The notes under the pieces were generated by a model. That model ran no database searches, had not been told where the DNA came from, and saw nothing but the letters and a program-made list of their open reading frames with translations. Shown here piece after piece: positions 23,800-33,939 of a stretch of 64,000 nucleotides of DNA; the stretch's first letter is position 1; every line of letters starts with the position of its first letter. The position numbers and the translations under genes are program-made. The stretch is from positions 27,538-91,537 of the forward strand of contig CAZBEO010000003.1 of assembly GCA_964490935.1 (NCBI GenBank), in the 5' to 3' direction. This DNA comes from JAQVYB01 sp964490935 (lineage in GTDB: Bacteria; Verrucomicrobiota; Kiritimatiellia; RZYC01).

Positions 23800-25188
23800 A
23801 TGAATAAACGAACGGCAATCTTATGCGGGGTGGCACTCGCCATCATCGGAACGACAGCAAGCCGGGCTGAAGTCCCTGCCTCCATCGAATCGGTAACCCC
23901 CGGCGTGGTCAACTATCAGGGCACGATGGTAACCGGAGCGGGTGAACCCTACACCAACGGCGTGTATTCGATTCAATTTCGTATCTGGACCGCTTCGAGC
24001 GACGGAACGGCGCTGTGGGGATCGCAGTATTCAGTCTACGTGCAGGACGGCTATTTCAACGTGCTGCTGGGCTCTCCGGGCGGTCAGGAATTGACCAACA
24101 CGGTATACGAAACTGCTGAAATATGGAAAGCGTTCTGGTTTGACCCCGCCGATCCTCAAAACGATCTTTATCTGGGCGTGAAAGTGCTCAACACGGCGGC
24201 CGGCGAGCCCATTCCCGAGGCGGAAGCGGCAGAGGCATTTCCACGCCAGCAAATGGTGTCCAGCCCCTTCGCGGCGCGTGCGCAGATGGCGCAGTATGCG
24301 CGGGAGGCGGAGGGGGGCTTTACGGTGGCGGAAGACCTCCTTGTACACGGAGAAACGGTTCTGAACAGTGATCTTATTGTGACGGCCGCCGCACAGTTTT
24401 CGGGTGCGACCACGCTTTCTGGCACCTCCACATTCCAAACCGGCATCGTGGTCAACGGGGCGGTTGCGGACCTGAATCGCGGGTTGGATGTCGATGGCGC
24501 CAAGGCCTATCTGCGGGCCGGAGTCGAAGTGACCGGGCAGTCGGCACTCAAGGGTGGTGTCACGGTCAACGGCGATGGGGTATTCAGCAATAACGTGCAA
24601 GTCGGCGGTGTGCTGGCCGTTGCGGGCAACGGAAGCATGGAAAAACTCACGCTGGGTGGGTTCGACAACGACAACGATCCCGTGCTGGATTTCGGCGGAG
24701 GCTATGTCCTGTCCGGTGACAACAAAGGAGTAAGTGGCGGCGCCAACCGTCTTGTGCTCGAAACTCGCAGCGATGGCGAAGTATACATCGGTCCGACCAA
24801 TTCCACACGCCTTAAACATTTCCAAGTCAAATCAGACGTCACAACCTTCAACGGCGGCACGGTCAACTTGGTCGACGTCGGCTCGGTCAACGTGGAAGGC
24901 AATAAACCCATTGTTATCGAAAAGTACAACAACGTCTCGAACAAGCACGAGTACGACTGGAACACATGGTACTCGTCGGCTGACTGGTCGGCCTGTGTCG
25001 TGGGCTATGACTACGGCAACTGTGACATTGAAGAAACCGGTGATCAGGCTTCCTGGAAGGTCATCTGTGGGGTGAGCGGGGGGACGTGGCATCTCTATGT
25101 CCGCGGTCATACAGAGGGCGGCAAGGACCCAGACTGGACAGTACACGTCATGTTTATTCGCAAGGAATTAGTCTCGGACCTTCGGTGA
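23800..25188 (+). CDS. Secreted protein with tail-fibre-like beta repeats
   Basis: A signal peptide (MNKRTAILCGVALAIIGTTA) precedes a ~110-residue domain with the wording VNYQGTMVTGAGEPYTNGVY and DGYFNVLLG. This pattern occurs at the start of many environmental-bacterial surface proteins that carry head-spike or tail-fibre-like regions. Residues ~165-290 contain short beta-helix-type repeats (VHGETVLNSDLIVT, VNGDGVFSNNVQVGG, VTGQSALKGGVTV). The C-terminal ~70 residues have a compact, Trp- and Cys-containing domain. The gene starts 45 bases after its neighbour and probably belongs to the same operon. It is likely an extracellular fibre or adhesin; a specific family is not recognised. Confidence 0.7.
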   Translation: MNKRTAILCGVALAIIGTTASRAEVPASIESVTPGVVNYQGTMVTGAGEPYTNGVYSIQFRIWTASSDGTALWGSQYSVYVQDGYFNVLLGSPGGQELTNTVYETAEIWKAFWFDPADPQNDLYLGVKVLNTAAGEPIPEAEAAEAFPRQQMVSSPFAARAQMAQYAREAEGGFTVAEDLLVHGETVLNSDLIVTAAAQFSGATTLSGTSTFQTGIVVNGAVADLNRGLDVDGAKAYLRAGVEVTGQSALKGGVTVNGDGVFSNNVQVGGVLAVAGNGSMEKLTLGGFDNDNDPVLDFGGGYVLSGDNKGVSGGANRLVLETRSDGEVYIGPTNSTRLKHFQVKSDVTTFNGGTVNLVDVGSVNVEGNKPIVIEKYNNVSNKHEYDWNTWYSSADWSACVVGYDYGNCDIEETGDQASWKVICGVSGGTWHLYVRGHTEGGKDPDWTVHVMFIRKELVSDLR

Positions 25189-25211
25189 CGAGTTTGGCGG
25201 GAAATAGAACC

Positions 25212-28200
25212 ATGAGTAGGTCGCATCAGAGCAAAACAGAATCGGTGAGGACGGGCGCGGCGCAGCGATTCCGCGTGGCGTTGGTCGCTGGTCTATTGCT
25301 GGTGATCGCACCGGCGTTCGGTGCCGTTCCTCCGCTGTTGACAGACGCATACCGCAACCCGATTTGTCCTCAGCACACCAATGAACTCGCCGCCGGAACC
25401 AACTTCGCTTCCATGGCGTGGGTCGGTGGATTCTCGTCGGCCGATGTGGCGGGTCCGATGGTGATCGGTGCGGGTGGAGCAACGAATCTGTTGCTCGCGG
25501 GTACCAGCATTGGCGTTCCAATGGTGGGGATGAACGCCAATTTTGAGCTGGGCTCTATGTTGGATCCGCCGGATGATGTTGACCCGACGGTCGCGCCCTC
25601 GCTGGATTTTCTGGGCGGTCCGGAATGCGCGGTCTGGATTTCCTATGAGCGGATGCTCATTTCCAGCGACATGGGCGTGGTGCAGGCCACGTGGACCCTG
25701 CTGGGCGGCGGCAGCCAATCCATCATCTACACGATCTCACCGAACCCCGCGAAGCGCCCGGTGCGCTTGTACTGGACCGAAGGACAGAACTCGGGCCCCA
25801 ATATTGTGCTGGGGAACAATTATCGCGCCGATCTGTACTACAACAGTCAGATCACCTCGAATGATGTTTGGATCGCCCAGAATCTGGTGCATGCTGCGGA
25901 AGGTGCGGAGGGGCGGATTCTGCTGACCTATTCGCGGCTCGACCAGGACACGGCCAAACGCCGCCTGCTGGCGTACGAAGTGGTCGATGTGCTGGAACCC
26001 ATGTCGGCCATTCTCGACGGAAACGTGGGGGATCGCCTGTTGCCGAAGAGCGGAGCCTACAGCATGGATGGATTGTTCCCCGAGGTGACGCGCGGCGCGG
26101 TCGATCCCAGCGGACAGGACACGCCTTTTGTGTATGTTCATGATCAAGGTACCAAGGATGGCTGGGTGTGGGCCATTCGTGAAACCGGCGAACCGTGGGA
26201 AATCGAAATCTACTGGAAGGCCAAAGAAGAACTCGATGTGTTGTGGCCGTTTGAGGTGGATATCTACGACATCACATGGAGTGCCAACGCGCAGCTCTAT
26301 GTTCGCGGCAATCTAGCAGGCGGGAACTTTGATCCGAAGATTCCCATCCCCACAGGCCTCAGCGTTGAACCTCAGCCGCACCAAAAGCCAGAAGGTCATG
26401 CCATCGTGGTAGACGGTATGTTTTACACCACGAGCGAGGGGTTCGCACTTCTGAAATATGCGTACGAAGAAGAGGTCTGGTTCGAGCCGGTTCGTTCCTT
26501 GTCCTGCAATAATCCTGTTTTCGGAAGAACGAATAGTACGGCATGGACCATCCCCGAGGAATTGCGCCCGGTGAATCCGGGGTCTGGAACATCGCGAGAA
26601 CTAACGCACGGTGCATGGCCGGGATATCTTGCCGGCGGCACCCGCTATAACATAGAGCGTTACGCTTATCCCGAAACCTATGCGGCCCCGGAATCCATCG
26701 CCTCCTGGCTGTTCCCCGTGAACCGGGGCGAACTGGAAGTCTGGTGGAGCAGTGCCAGTACGCAGGAAGGGCTTCCCGAGCCGCTGTATTTCCCAAACCT
26801 CGTGAATCGGTATTCCTGCTCCTGGCCTGCGCAAGCCCCACAGATTGTGATTGCCAGCGGAAAGGGAAGCCAGGGCATTACGTTGTCCGATGACGATGGA
26901 CAGGCCATGACATTTGACCGGCCCGGGCTTTCGCTTGAAGAGATGCAGCTTTATGGCGCGCTCCTAATCTGTGAAATGCCCAACAGCCTTTCGTTCTACG
27001 AGGGTTTTACGATCGAGTGCTGGGTCCGCCCGACGAAGCTTTCCGGCATCCAGTATCTGGTGACCAAGGGGTATAACTACCGCCTTCGTCTGGCTGGTGG
27101 TGAGCCCCAGTTGAAAGTCGGCGGCACCTGGTACGGCATGGGTGCGACACTCAAGGTGGACGCTTGGCAACATCTGGCCGTGACGCTGAACGATGAGGGG
27201 GTGGCGACCTTTTACATCGACGGAATGCTACAGGCATCAACCGTTGTTCAAGGCTCGTTGACGGTGGATTCCCAACCCCTGCAAATTGGTGCACGGGCCG
27301 ATGACCCTGCCTCGCCGGAGGATTTCTTTACGGGCGCACTGGACGAGATACGCATCTGGGCGATGGCCCGAACGGCCGAAGAAATTGAAGAGGCGCGCCG
27401 GACGATTGTCAGCAGCGGTTCGGCTGGCCTGCGCGCTTACTATCGGTTCGAGGCGGATTCGCGTGTTGCTTCCGGGCTGGTTTCCGATCACAGTTCCTTC
27501 GGCAATCATCTAACCATTCCCGCCACGGGGGTCGCCTTCTCAACACCGGGCGTAGAACAGGGGATGCCGGGAGTGGACCTGTCGGGCGTTGACATATCCC
27601 TATACTATCAGAACGACCGAAACGTGGATGGGTTCAATCCCAACGAAGAGCACGCCATCCTGATCCAGTGCGTGGCTTACGCCCTGCGCAATGATTTGAA
27701 CGTGACGAATACCGCGGCGTCCGCCTACACCTCGGACCCGTTTGTGCTGCTGAATGCGGAGAGTGCCGATGTCAACGAGGGCCGCCCGTACATGATCGCT
27801 TTTCGTGTGCTGGCATCTAACGATCTCTATCGGTTCACCCGGCAATGGACCGCAGGATTCATGATCCAACCACCGATGCCGATTGCTTCCATGCCGCCCT
27901 GGTGTACAGCGAACGAGCAGATTGCTGGCCCGGAATATCGCGATCGAAAAGGCGACTACTGGGCGAAGCAGGCAGGTGATCGCGGCGGCACGACCAATTA
28001 CGTGTTTGAATACTACTACCCGATGCAGAGTGGATTCTTCTTCCCCGCGCTCTCGGCGCAGCCGCCGCTGGGCACGGAATTGCCCTGGCTCGACGTGCTT
28101 ACGGGTGATGATACCCCGGTCGATCTTACGTATGTGGTCCGCTGGCCGGAATCGCTGCCCGTGCTGTATATCGGTGATACGCTGACCAACCCCAAAAACG

Positions 28201-31200
28201 GCTTGCCCGCAGTTCGCGGACAGTTGAGTGCGTTGTTGGCCTACCAGCAGTCGCTTGCGATCGACTCGACGAAACCCAGCGTGCAACTGGTCGATCCGAC
28301 GCGCAGCCGTGGCGCACCGCTGGAAGAAATTCCCGGCGGAATGTCGGTCTACCGGGATGTGAAGACCGCGTGTTGGAATTTCAACGATCTGTCGCCCGCA
28401 CTGCGTGCCCGGATGTATTTCGACCCCAACGCCTCAATCAACGAAGAACTGAAGTTAATCGGTAACTACATCGAGCGGACGGATGGCTACAACTATCTGC
28501 ATGTTAACACGCTGGTTGGCGATGATCGCACGGCCTGCGTGGACGTCGATTTGGTGCAGGGTATTACCGGTTCCGCTGGTGACCCCTGGCGTACCGCCGT
28601 CGATCTGCTGCCGACCGATATGGTGATCCTGAATGACGACGAAACACCGTTCGATTCCGTGGCGCTGCCGACCACGGGGCTCGGTGCCGGATATGTCACG
28701 CTGGTGTTTAACGACAGCGAAAATGAGATCATGGTGGATCCGTCCGAAAATGTGATCATGACAGTCCTGCGCGTGGCGCCCGAACTGTTCGTTGGACGGT
28801 TGGATGTGCTTGAAAATGTCAACCCGCTCGACCGCATGCTGAGCGTCTACTATACCGCCGACTTCCAGGGCACACCCGAGCGATTTGAATTCAAGTGGGA
28901 ATGGGCCGACCCGGTCAATGGCAGCGCGCCGCTGGCAGACGTGGACTCGCTCTGGAACGATTACGTGACGGCGACGGGGAAATGCCACGCGACCATCGGC
29001 GATGCCGGGGTGTTCGGTCTCTCGGATCACTATCTGCGTTGCGCCTACCGTGCGGTGGATCCGACAGTGCAGGCATTGGTCGGCACGAACTGGACTAGCT
29101 GGACGCCACCCGTGCTGTGCGAAGGCTGGATCAAACGCGTGATGAAGGCCATCACTCCTTTCGATCAGCGCATACGCGACTTCATGAGTTACGAAATCGA
29201 TTCTTCGCTGAGCATGATCCAGCAGATTGGCACACCCTATGCCGGGGATATCCCGCTGAATTTGGAGGCCTTGAATGAGAATGGACTGCTGGCCATCTAC
29301 GAAACCGTGGCCCGGCAGGCGGAGAAGTTGTCGATTGAATCCGACTTTGTTGCATCGGACTCGCTGGCGCTGGCCTTGCTGATGGTGCGCGGACGCCTAG
29401 CCGATCTGTATACGCTGCTGGGCAACGAGGCGTATGGCGATGCCATGAACCCGACCGTCCTGCTCAGCGGGGACGATCCGCTGGAGCAAACCGTGCAGGC
29501 CGGTGACATGCCCTCGCTGTTCTGCTTCAAGAATCAGGTGCCGTCGCTGCTGGATGAAGAACTGGCCCTGTTGCGCGGACGCAACGGCGATATGAACCCA
29601 CCCGTGACGACGTATCCGGTTTACAATCGCCTCGCCTGGAATCTGACGAGTGACATCATCGGCGGCCAGGTCGCCTATGTGCTGAACTACGGAATTAACG
29701 ACCTACAGGGCAATGCCAACGGCGTGCTGGATGCGGCCGACGCCGCCATCCTGTATCCGCAGGGCCATGGCGATGCCTATGGACACTACCTTTCTGCGTT
29801 GAAGGGCTATTACCGCTACCTGCATCACGAAAACTTTGCCTGGTATCCGCAAGTGGAAGGAATTCTGGTCGGGGACACGGAAATCACGGTTTCCTATCTG
29901 CACGAGAAAAAATTTGTCACTGCCGCTGCCGCGCGCGCCAAGACCGCCGCCGGTATTGTGCAGCACACTTGGCGGGCGGATTATCAGGACGGGGAAACGT
30001 GGAGTCCGTTGCGTGATGAAGATTCGGATCAGGCTTGGGGCACTGCGGGGTGGGGCTCGCGCGGAGGCATGGGCGCCTACTTCGATTGGCTTACGGGCAA
30101 CTCTCTTCTTCCAGACGGGGCGGCCCCGGACGCGACGGGCATCCGAATTATTGACAGAGCCACGACACCGGAGCTTCCGGAACTGGCGCTGACCGCCCGA
30201 CAGATTCAGCGGGATGTGGACGCCGCCGATTCAGGCCTCAATCCACTGGGCATCGCACCGAACGCGGTTCCGTTCGATATCAGTCCTGCCGAACTCGATG
30301 AAGGCATCCCGCACTTCGAACAGGTCTATGAGCGGGCACTGGGCGCACTCCAGAATGCGGCTGCTGCGGCTGTGCGGGTGAAGACCTGCGCTCAGGCCAT
30401 CCGCGATCAGAACGACTCGATCGATCTGCATGCAACCATTCAAGAAGATGAGGCCTCCATGACGCGGCGTCTGATCGAACTGTACGGCTACCCCTATGCC
30501 GATGATATTGGACCGGGCAAAATTTATGCACAGGGCTACAACGGGCCGGATCTTCTCCACTACATGTACGTCGACACCTGGCCCATCGATCCGACGATCA
30601 CCACGGATGAGCGAACACTGGAACTGTTGTGGACGGAGTATACCTACAGTACGCAGTTCCGGTCGGTGGATCTTGCTATGTCGCAGTCGGAAATTAGTAC
30701 GATGTTTACCGGTGATAGGGCAAACGACTCCTACACCATTGTATCCTCCTACTACGATTCCTCGAACGTCATTACTATGGAAGTGAATGTGGCGAACAAT
30801 GGAGTGCCCAAGAAGCCGGAAAGTTACAGCGGCAAACGCAGGGCCGAGGGCGAAATCCAAATGGCATTGAGCGAGTATCTGGCCGCCATTGATGACGTAT
30901 ACTCGGCCGTGGGCGATGCGCAGTACATTAGCGATGAAGTGAAGCGGCAGGGCGATCTGTGGTTGGCCACGCAGGGCTATCTCGTGGATCGTCTGGACGA
31001 AACCGTCGAGGTTACCGACGAAATCCGCTCACTGCAGATACTCAAGGCCTCATTCGAGGCGGTGCTGCAACTCGCGGCGGCCGTCGACGAGATGCAGAAC
31101 CAGCTCGTCTCGGCCTCGACCGAGGCCTTGCCGAAAGTGGTCGGCTTGTGCAACGACGGCTTCTCGGCCGCGCGTAGTGTTATTCGCTACACGTACTCGG

Positions 31201-32666
31201 GCGTGAGCATTCCTAAGCTCATGGCCGGCGTTGTCCTGCACGGAGTGATCAGCGGGCTGCAGTTGCGGATGACCGATCTAGGATACGTGCTCGAGCGGGA
31301 ACTGGCGGCGATGGATATCCAGCAGGAGGGGCGTCAGGCCGCAGTGACTATTCAGGGGTTGATGCAGCAGCAGGTCAACTCGTTGTCGACCGTGCAGGGG
31401 TCTTTGCAGCGCGCCGAAACTGCCCGCATGGCCCTGATGGCGAGCATCAGCGAGGGCGACCAGCTTCAGATTGAACGCGAGCGGTTACGCATGAACTGGG
31501 CCGCCGAACTCAGCGCCGACCGGTACCGCAACATGGCCTATCGTTTGTTCCTGAACGACGAACTGTCACGCCGCGAGGAAACCTTCCAAACGGCGGCACG
31601 CTATGTCTATCTGGCGGCCAAGGCCTACGACTACGAAACAGGTCTGCTCGAACCAGACAGCGGTGCCAGTCCGGCCAGTTCGTTCTTGCGGCAGATTGTG
31701 CGCGCCCGCGCCTTGGGTCGTTTCGCGGACTGGACCCAGGCCAATATCGGCGAACCCCTGGCGGGAAGTTCCATCGGCGAACCTGGGCTGTCCGATGCCA
31801 TGGCTCGCATGAAGGCTAACTGGACTGTTTTGAAGGGCCGCCTGAGCTTCAACAATCCTCAGCAGGAAACCGGACGCTTTTCATTGCGTACGGAACTGTT
31901 CCGTCTTTCTCCAGAAGCATCGAGCGATGACTCTTGGGCAGAAATTCTGAACGAATACAAGGTAGATAACCTGCAAGATGTTCCTGAATTCGTCCGTTAC
32001 TGTCTGCCGTTCGATCCCATGAAGGACAACGAGCCCGCGCTGGTGATTCCCTTTTCAACCTCTGTCTACTTCGGAAAGAATGTGTTCGGACGAACGCTGG
32101 CAAGCGGCGACAACGAATACGATTCCACCTATTTCGCGACCAAAATTCGTTCCGTTGGCGTTTGGTTCTCGAACTATGACGCGGCAGTCGATGCCGGCCT
32201 TGCCAACCAACCCAGAATTTATCTGTTCCCTGCGGGAGTAGACAGGATGCGAGTGCCGCTGGCTTCATCCAGCACGATTCGAGAGTGGGACATCGTGGAT
32301 CAAGTGATGCCTCTGCCTTATCCCTTAAGCGATATCGAGTGGGAGCAGTCGGACTGGAGCGCAATGGGAACCATGTTGGGCGGGAACTTCCGCAAGGCGC
32401 GCCGCTTTCCCAGCATGCTGGCCTATCATGACAGCGGCGACGAGGACAGCCTGCTGGATGTCTCATGGAATTCTCGCTTGGTCGGTCGCTCCGTATGGAA
32501 TTCAAAGTGGCTGTTGATCATTCCCGGAGGCACCCTGCTGGCGGATGGCGAGGAAGGGCTGGCCCGCTTCATCGACGGAGCGCTGAATCCGGGTGGCGGA
32601 CGCGACGGCAACGGCATTAAAGATATTAAATTATATTTTCATACCTATTCATATTCGGGGAATTGA
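25212..32666 (+). CDS. Giant secreted protein (2,484 aa) with LamG-like domain and helical region
   Basis: ATG 25212 precedes a signal-like segment at about residues 20-38 (FRVALVAGLLLVIAPAFG); the open frame reaches 25086 but overlaps the previous gene. A concanavalin-like LamG domain is at about 590-730 (FTIECWVRP, WQHLAVTLNDEGVATFYIDG, GALDEIRIWAMART). The middle has several unrecognised beta domains. Residues ~1700-2150 are long amphipathic helices, including RYRNMAYRLFLNDELSRREE and AARYVYLAAKAYDYE. The last ~270 residues form a beta-rich domain (ATKIRSVGVWFSNYD). The helical-then-beta order and wording resemble the pore-forming and TcB-binding parts of insecticidal Tc toxin A subunits. 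That is a weak resemblance and no partner TcB/TcC gene is here. Confidence 0.75.
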   Translation: MSRSHQSKTESVRTGAAQRFRVALVAGLLLVIAPAFGAVPPLLTDAYRNPICPQHTNELAAGTNFASMAWVGGFSSADVAGPMVIGAGGATNLLLAGTSIGVPMVGMNANFELGSMLDPPDDVDPTVAPSLDFLGGPECAVWISYERMLISSDMGVVQATWTLLGGGSQSIIYTISPNPAKRPVRLYWTEGQNSGPNIVLGNNYRADLYYNSQITSNDVWIAQNLVHAAEGAEGRILLTYSRLDQDTAKRRLLAYEVVDVLEPMSAILDGNVGDRLLPKSGAYSMDGLFPEVTRGAVDPSGQDTPFVYVHDQGTKDGWVWAIRETGEPWEIEIYWKAKEELDVLWPFEVDIYDITWSANAQLYVRGNLAGGNFDPKIPIPTGLSVEPQPHQKPEGHAIVVDGMFYTTSEGFALLKYAYEEEVWFEPVRSLSCNNPVFGRTNSTAWTIPEELRPVNPGSGTSRELTHGAWPGYLAGGTRYNIERYAYPETYAAPESIASWLFPVNRGELEVWWSSASTQEGLPEPLYFPNLVNRYSCSWPAQAPQIVIASGKGSQGITLSDDDGQAMTFDRPGLSLEEMQLYGALLICEMPNSLSFYEGFTIECWVRPTKLSGIQYLVTKGYNYRLRLAGGEPQLKVGGTWYGMGATLKVDAWQHLAVTLNDEGVATFYIDGMLQASTVVQGSLTVDSQPLQIGARADDPASPEDFFTGALDEIRIWAMARTAEEIEEARRTIVSSGSAGLRAYYRFEADSRVASGLVSDHSSFGNHLTIPATGVAFSTPGVEQGMPGVDLSGVDISLYYQNDRNVDGFNPNEEHAILIQCVAYALRNDLNVTNTAASAYTSDPFVLLNAESADVNEGRPYMIAFRVLASNDLYRFTRQWTAGFMIQPPMPIASMPPWCTANEQIAGPEYRDRKGDYWAKQAGDRGGTTNYVFEYYYPMQSGFFFPALSAQPPLGTELPWLDVLTGDDTPVDLTYVVRWPESLPVLYIGDTLTNPKNGLPAVRGQLSALLAYQQSLAIDSTKPSVQLVDPTRSRGAPLEEIPGGMSVYRDVKTACWNFNDLSPALRARMYFDPNASINEELKLIGNYIERTDGYNYLHVNTLVGDDRTACVDVDLVQGITGSAGDPWRTAVDLLPTDMVILNDDETPFDSVALPTTGLGAGYVTLVFNDSENEIMVDPSENVIMTVLRVAPELFVGRLDVLENVNPLDRMLSVYYTADFQGTPERFEFKWEWADPVNGSAPLADVDSLWNDYVTATGKCHATIGDAGVFGLSDHYLRCAYRAVDPTVQALVGTNWTSWTPPVLCEGWIKRVMKAITPFDQRIRDFMSYEIDSSLSMIQQIGTPYAGDIPLNLEALNENGLLAIYETVARQAEKLSIESDFVASDSLALALLMVRGRLADLYTLLGNEAYGDAMNPTVLLSGDDPLEQTVQAGDMPSLFCFKNQVPSLLDEELALLRGRNGDMNPPVTTYPVYNRLAWNLTSDIIGGQVAYVLNYGINDLQGNANGVLDAADAAILYPQGHGDAYGHYLSALKGYYRYLHHENFAWYPQVEGILVGDTEITVSYLHEKKFVTAAAARAKTAAGIVQHTWRADYQDGETWSPLRDEDSDQAWGTAGWGSRGGMGAYFDWLTGNSLLPDGAAPDATGIRIIDRATTPELPELALTARQIQRDVDAADSGLNPLGIAPNAVPFDISPAELDEGIPHFEQVYERALGALQNAAAAAVRVKTCAQAIRDQNDSIDLHATIQEDEASMTRRLIELYGYPYADDIGPGKIYAQGYNGPDLLHYMYVDTWPIDPTITTDERTLELLWTEYTYSTQFRSVDLAMSQSEISTMFTGDRANDSYTIVSSYYDSSNVITMEVNVANNGVPKKPESYSGKRRAEGEIQMALSEYLAAIDDVYSAVGDAQYISDEVKRQGDLWLATQGYLVDRLDETVEVTDEIRSLQILKASFEAVLQLAAAVDEMQNQLVSASTEALPKVVGLCNDGFSAARSVIRYTYSGVSIPKLMAGVVLHGVISGLQLRMTDLGYVLERELAAMDIQQEGRQAAVTIQGLMQQQVNSLSTVQGSLQRAETARMALMASISEGDQLQIERERLRMNWAAELSADRYRNMAYRLFLNDELSRREETFQTAARYVYLAAKAYDYETGLLEPDSGASPASSFLRQIVRARALGRFADWTQANIGEPLAGSSIGEPGLSDAMARMKANWTVLKGRLSFNNPQQETGRFSLRTELFRLSPEASSDDSWAEILNEYKVDNLQDVPEFVRYCLPFDPMKDNEPALVIPFSTSVYFGKNVFGRTLASGDNEYDSTYFATKIRSVGVWFSNYDAAVDAGLANQPRIYLFPAGVDRMRVPLASSSTIREWDIVDQVMPLPYPLSDIEWEQSDWSAMGTMLGGNFRKARRFPSMLAYHDSGDEDSLLDVSWNSRLVGRSVWNSKWLLIIPGGTLLADGEEGLARFIDGALNPGGGRDGNGIKDIKLYFHTYSYSGN

Positions 32667-33502
32667 TGATGAAGATCCTTTTTAAGGCCATACTCCTTTT
32701 ATCCATCGTATGGAGCGCCTCGTCCGGATGGGCGGGGGTACCGCAGCCGGCGGTCGTGATCTATGGCATCGTACGTGATGCCTATGGTTGCCCGTACGGT
32801 GATCATGCCGATGTGCTGGCCTATCAGGACGACCGCGATTGTGCGCGGTCAGGCGTAACGCGTCTGCTGCCCGGTGCGGCTAACTACCGTCTCAACGTTG
32901 AAATAGACAGTGGTGGATCGTTGTATGCCGCTTATGCCGTTCATGTGGGCGATGCATTGAATCTCCGGGTGAATGCCGGTGGCAGCGACCTGACGCCGAT
33001 TGCCCATGATGCGATCACGGTTCCATTTGCCGGCTCGCGTACGCGGCTGGATCTGATCACCGGAACAGATAGCGATGCCGACGGTCTGCCGGACGAATGG
33101 GAACAGCAACTGATCGACCAGTCGGGCGGCTTGCTTATCACTCTCCTGGATGTGGACCCGAAGGCGGATTTCGATGGCGATGGGATGAGTAACCAGGAAG
33201 AATTTCAGGCCGGAACCTTTGCGTTCCTGCCTACCGATGTGCTGGCGGTGCAGAATATGGCCTTCAGCGAAGACGGCGGGCGCATCCTGTTGCGCTTTCT
33301 GACCAGCCCAAGCCGTACCTATCATTTGTTCGCAGTTACCGAGCTTGACGATGCCTCCACCTGGCATCCCGTTGCCTTTGCGTTCGATGCTCAGAGCGAC
33401 TGCGTGTATCAGTCCGTCATGGGCGATGGTGCCTACCAGACGTTTTATGTGGAGCGGGTGCCGGAAGAATGCGCCATGTTCTTTCGACTGGGGGTGGAAT
33501 GA
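32666..33502 (+). CDS. Secreted protein with EF-hand-like calcium motifs, 278 aa
   Basis: The start ATG overlaps the giant gene's stop in TGATGATG, so translation is coupled. A signal peptide (MMKILFKAILLLSIVWSASS, cleavage near GWAG) is followed by a ~110-residue domain (VIYGIVRDAYGCPYGDHADV). Two calcium-loop-like stretches follow: DSDADGLPDEWEQQL and DFDGDGMSNQEEFQAGT. The C-terminal ~80 residues (GRILLRFLTSPSRTYHLFAV and FYVERVPEECAMFFRLGVE) match the short closing domain common on secreted proteins of Kiritimatiellota and Verrucomicrobiota. The function is unknown; it probably works with the giant upstream protein. Confidence 0.75.
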   Translation: MMKILFKAILLLSIVWSASSGWAGVPQPAVVIYGIVRDAYGCPYGDHADVLAYQDDRDCARSGVTRLLPGAANYRLNVEIDSGGSLYAAYAVHVGDALNLRVNAGGSDLTPIAHDAITVPFAGSRTRLDLITGTDSDADGLPDEWEQQLIDQSGGLLITLLDVDPKADFDGDGMSNQEEFQAGTFAFLPTDVLAVQNMAFSEDGGRILLRFLTSPSRTYHLFAVTELDDASTWHPVAFAFDAQSDCVYQSVMGDGAYQTFYVERVPEECAMFFRLGVE

Positions 33503-33939
33503 AAACTGGGCTCGCCATCATGATGGTCGCTGGTTGCACACTGTGGGGTGGGCGTGCGTGTGCAGATGTTTGGACGAATGTGGCGGGTCGAACCATCGAA
33601 GCCACTCTGGTCGGTCTGGAGGGAAATGCCGTCCTGCTCCGCATGAAGGATGATTCCCTGATGTATCTGCCGTTGATGAGTCTGGCGGAGAATGAACGCA
33701 AAAGGGCGCAACAGGCGGCAGGCGGCCAGCCGGAGGTTCCTGACGCTTTGCGAGTTAATTTTGATCAGTGCCGTCGTACGCTTGAGCGCCTGCAGCAGCT
33801 TTGCCATGCCGGGGTTCTGCCATCGGCGGAGTATGCGGCACGGCGTCAGGTCGCGTTGAATTCCTTTTCTGCGGTTTGCCGACGCGAGTTCATTGACTCG
33901 ACGGACCTGGTTCAAAAAATGAATGGAGCGCAGCCATGA
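33499..33939 (+). CDS. Small secreted SHD1-like protein, 146 aa
   Basis: The start ATG overlaps the previous stop as ATGA. After a signal peptide (MKTGLAIMMVAGCTLWGGRA) comes VWTNVAGRTIEATLVGLEGN and VLLRMKDDSLMYLPLMSL, matching the SHD1 (SLA1 homology domain 1) pattern common in Planctomycetes and Verrucomicrobia secreted proteins. The rest is helical with three Cys (CRRTLERLQQLC and AVCRREF). SHD1 binds peptide motifs in eukaryotes; its bacterial role is unknown. The gene is in the chain of overlapping genes from 25212 to 36236. Confidence 0.72.
   Translation: MKTGLAIMMVAGCTLWGGRACADVWTNVAGRTIEATLVGLEGNAVLLRMKDDSLMYLPLMSLAENERKRAQQAAGGQPEVPDALRVNFDQCRRTLERLQQLCHAGVLPSAEYAARRQVALNSFSAVCRREFIDSTDLVQKMNGAQP

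Noticed and set aside
25212..32666. Complete Tc toxin locus
   Set aside because: Only a loose resemblance in one gene; no TcB/TcC or Rhs-type partner is present.
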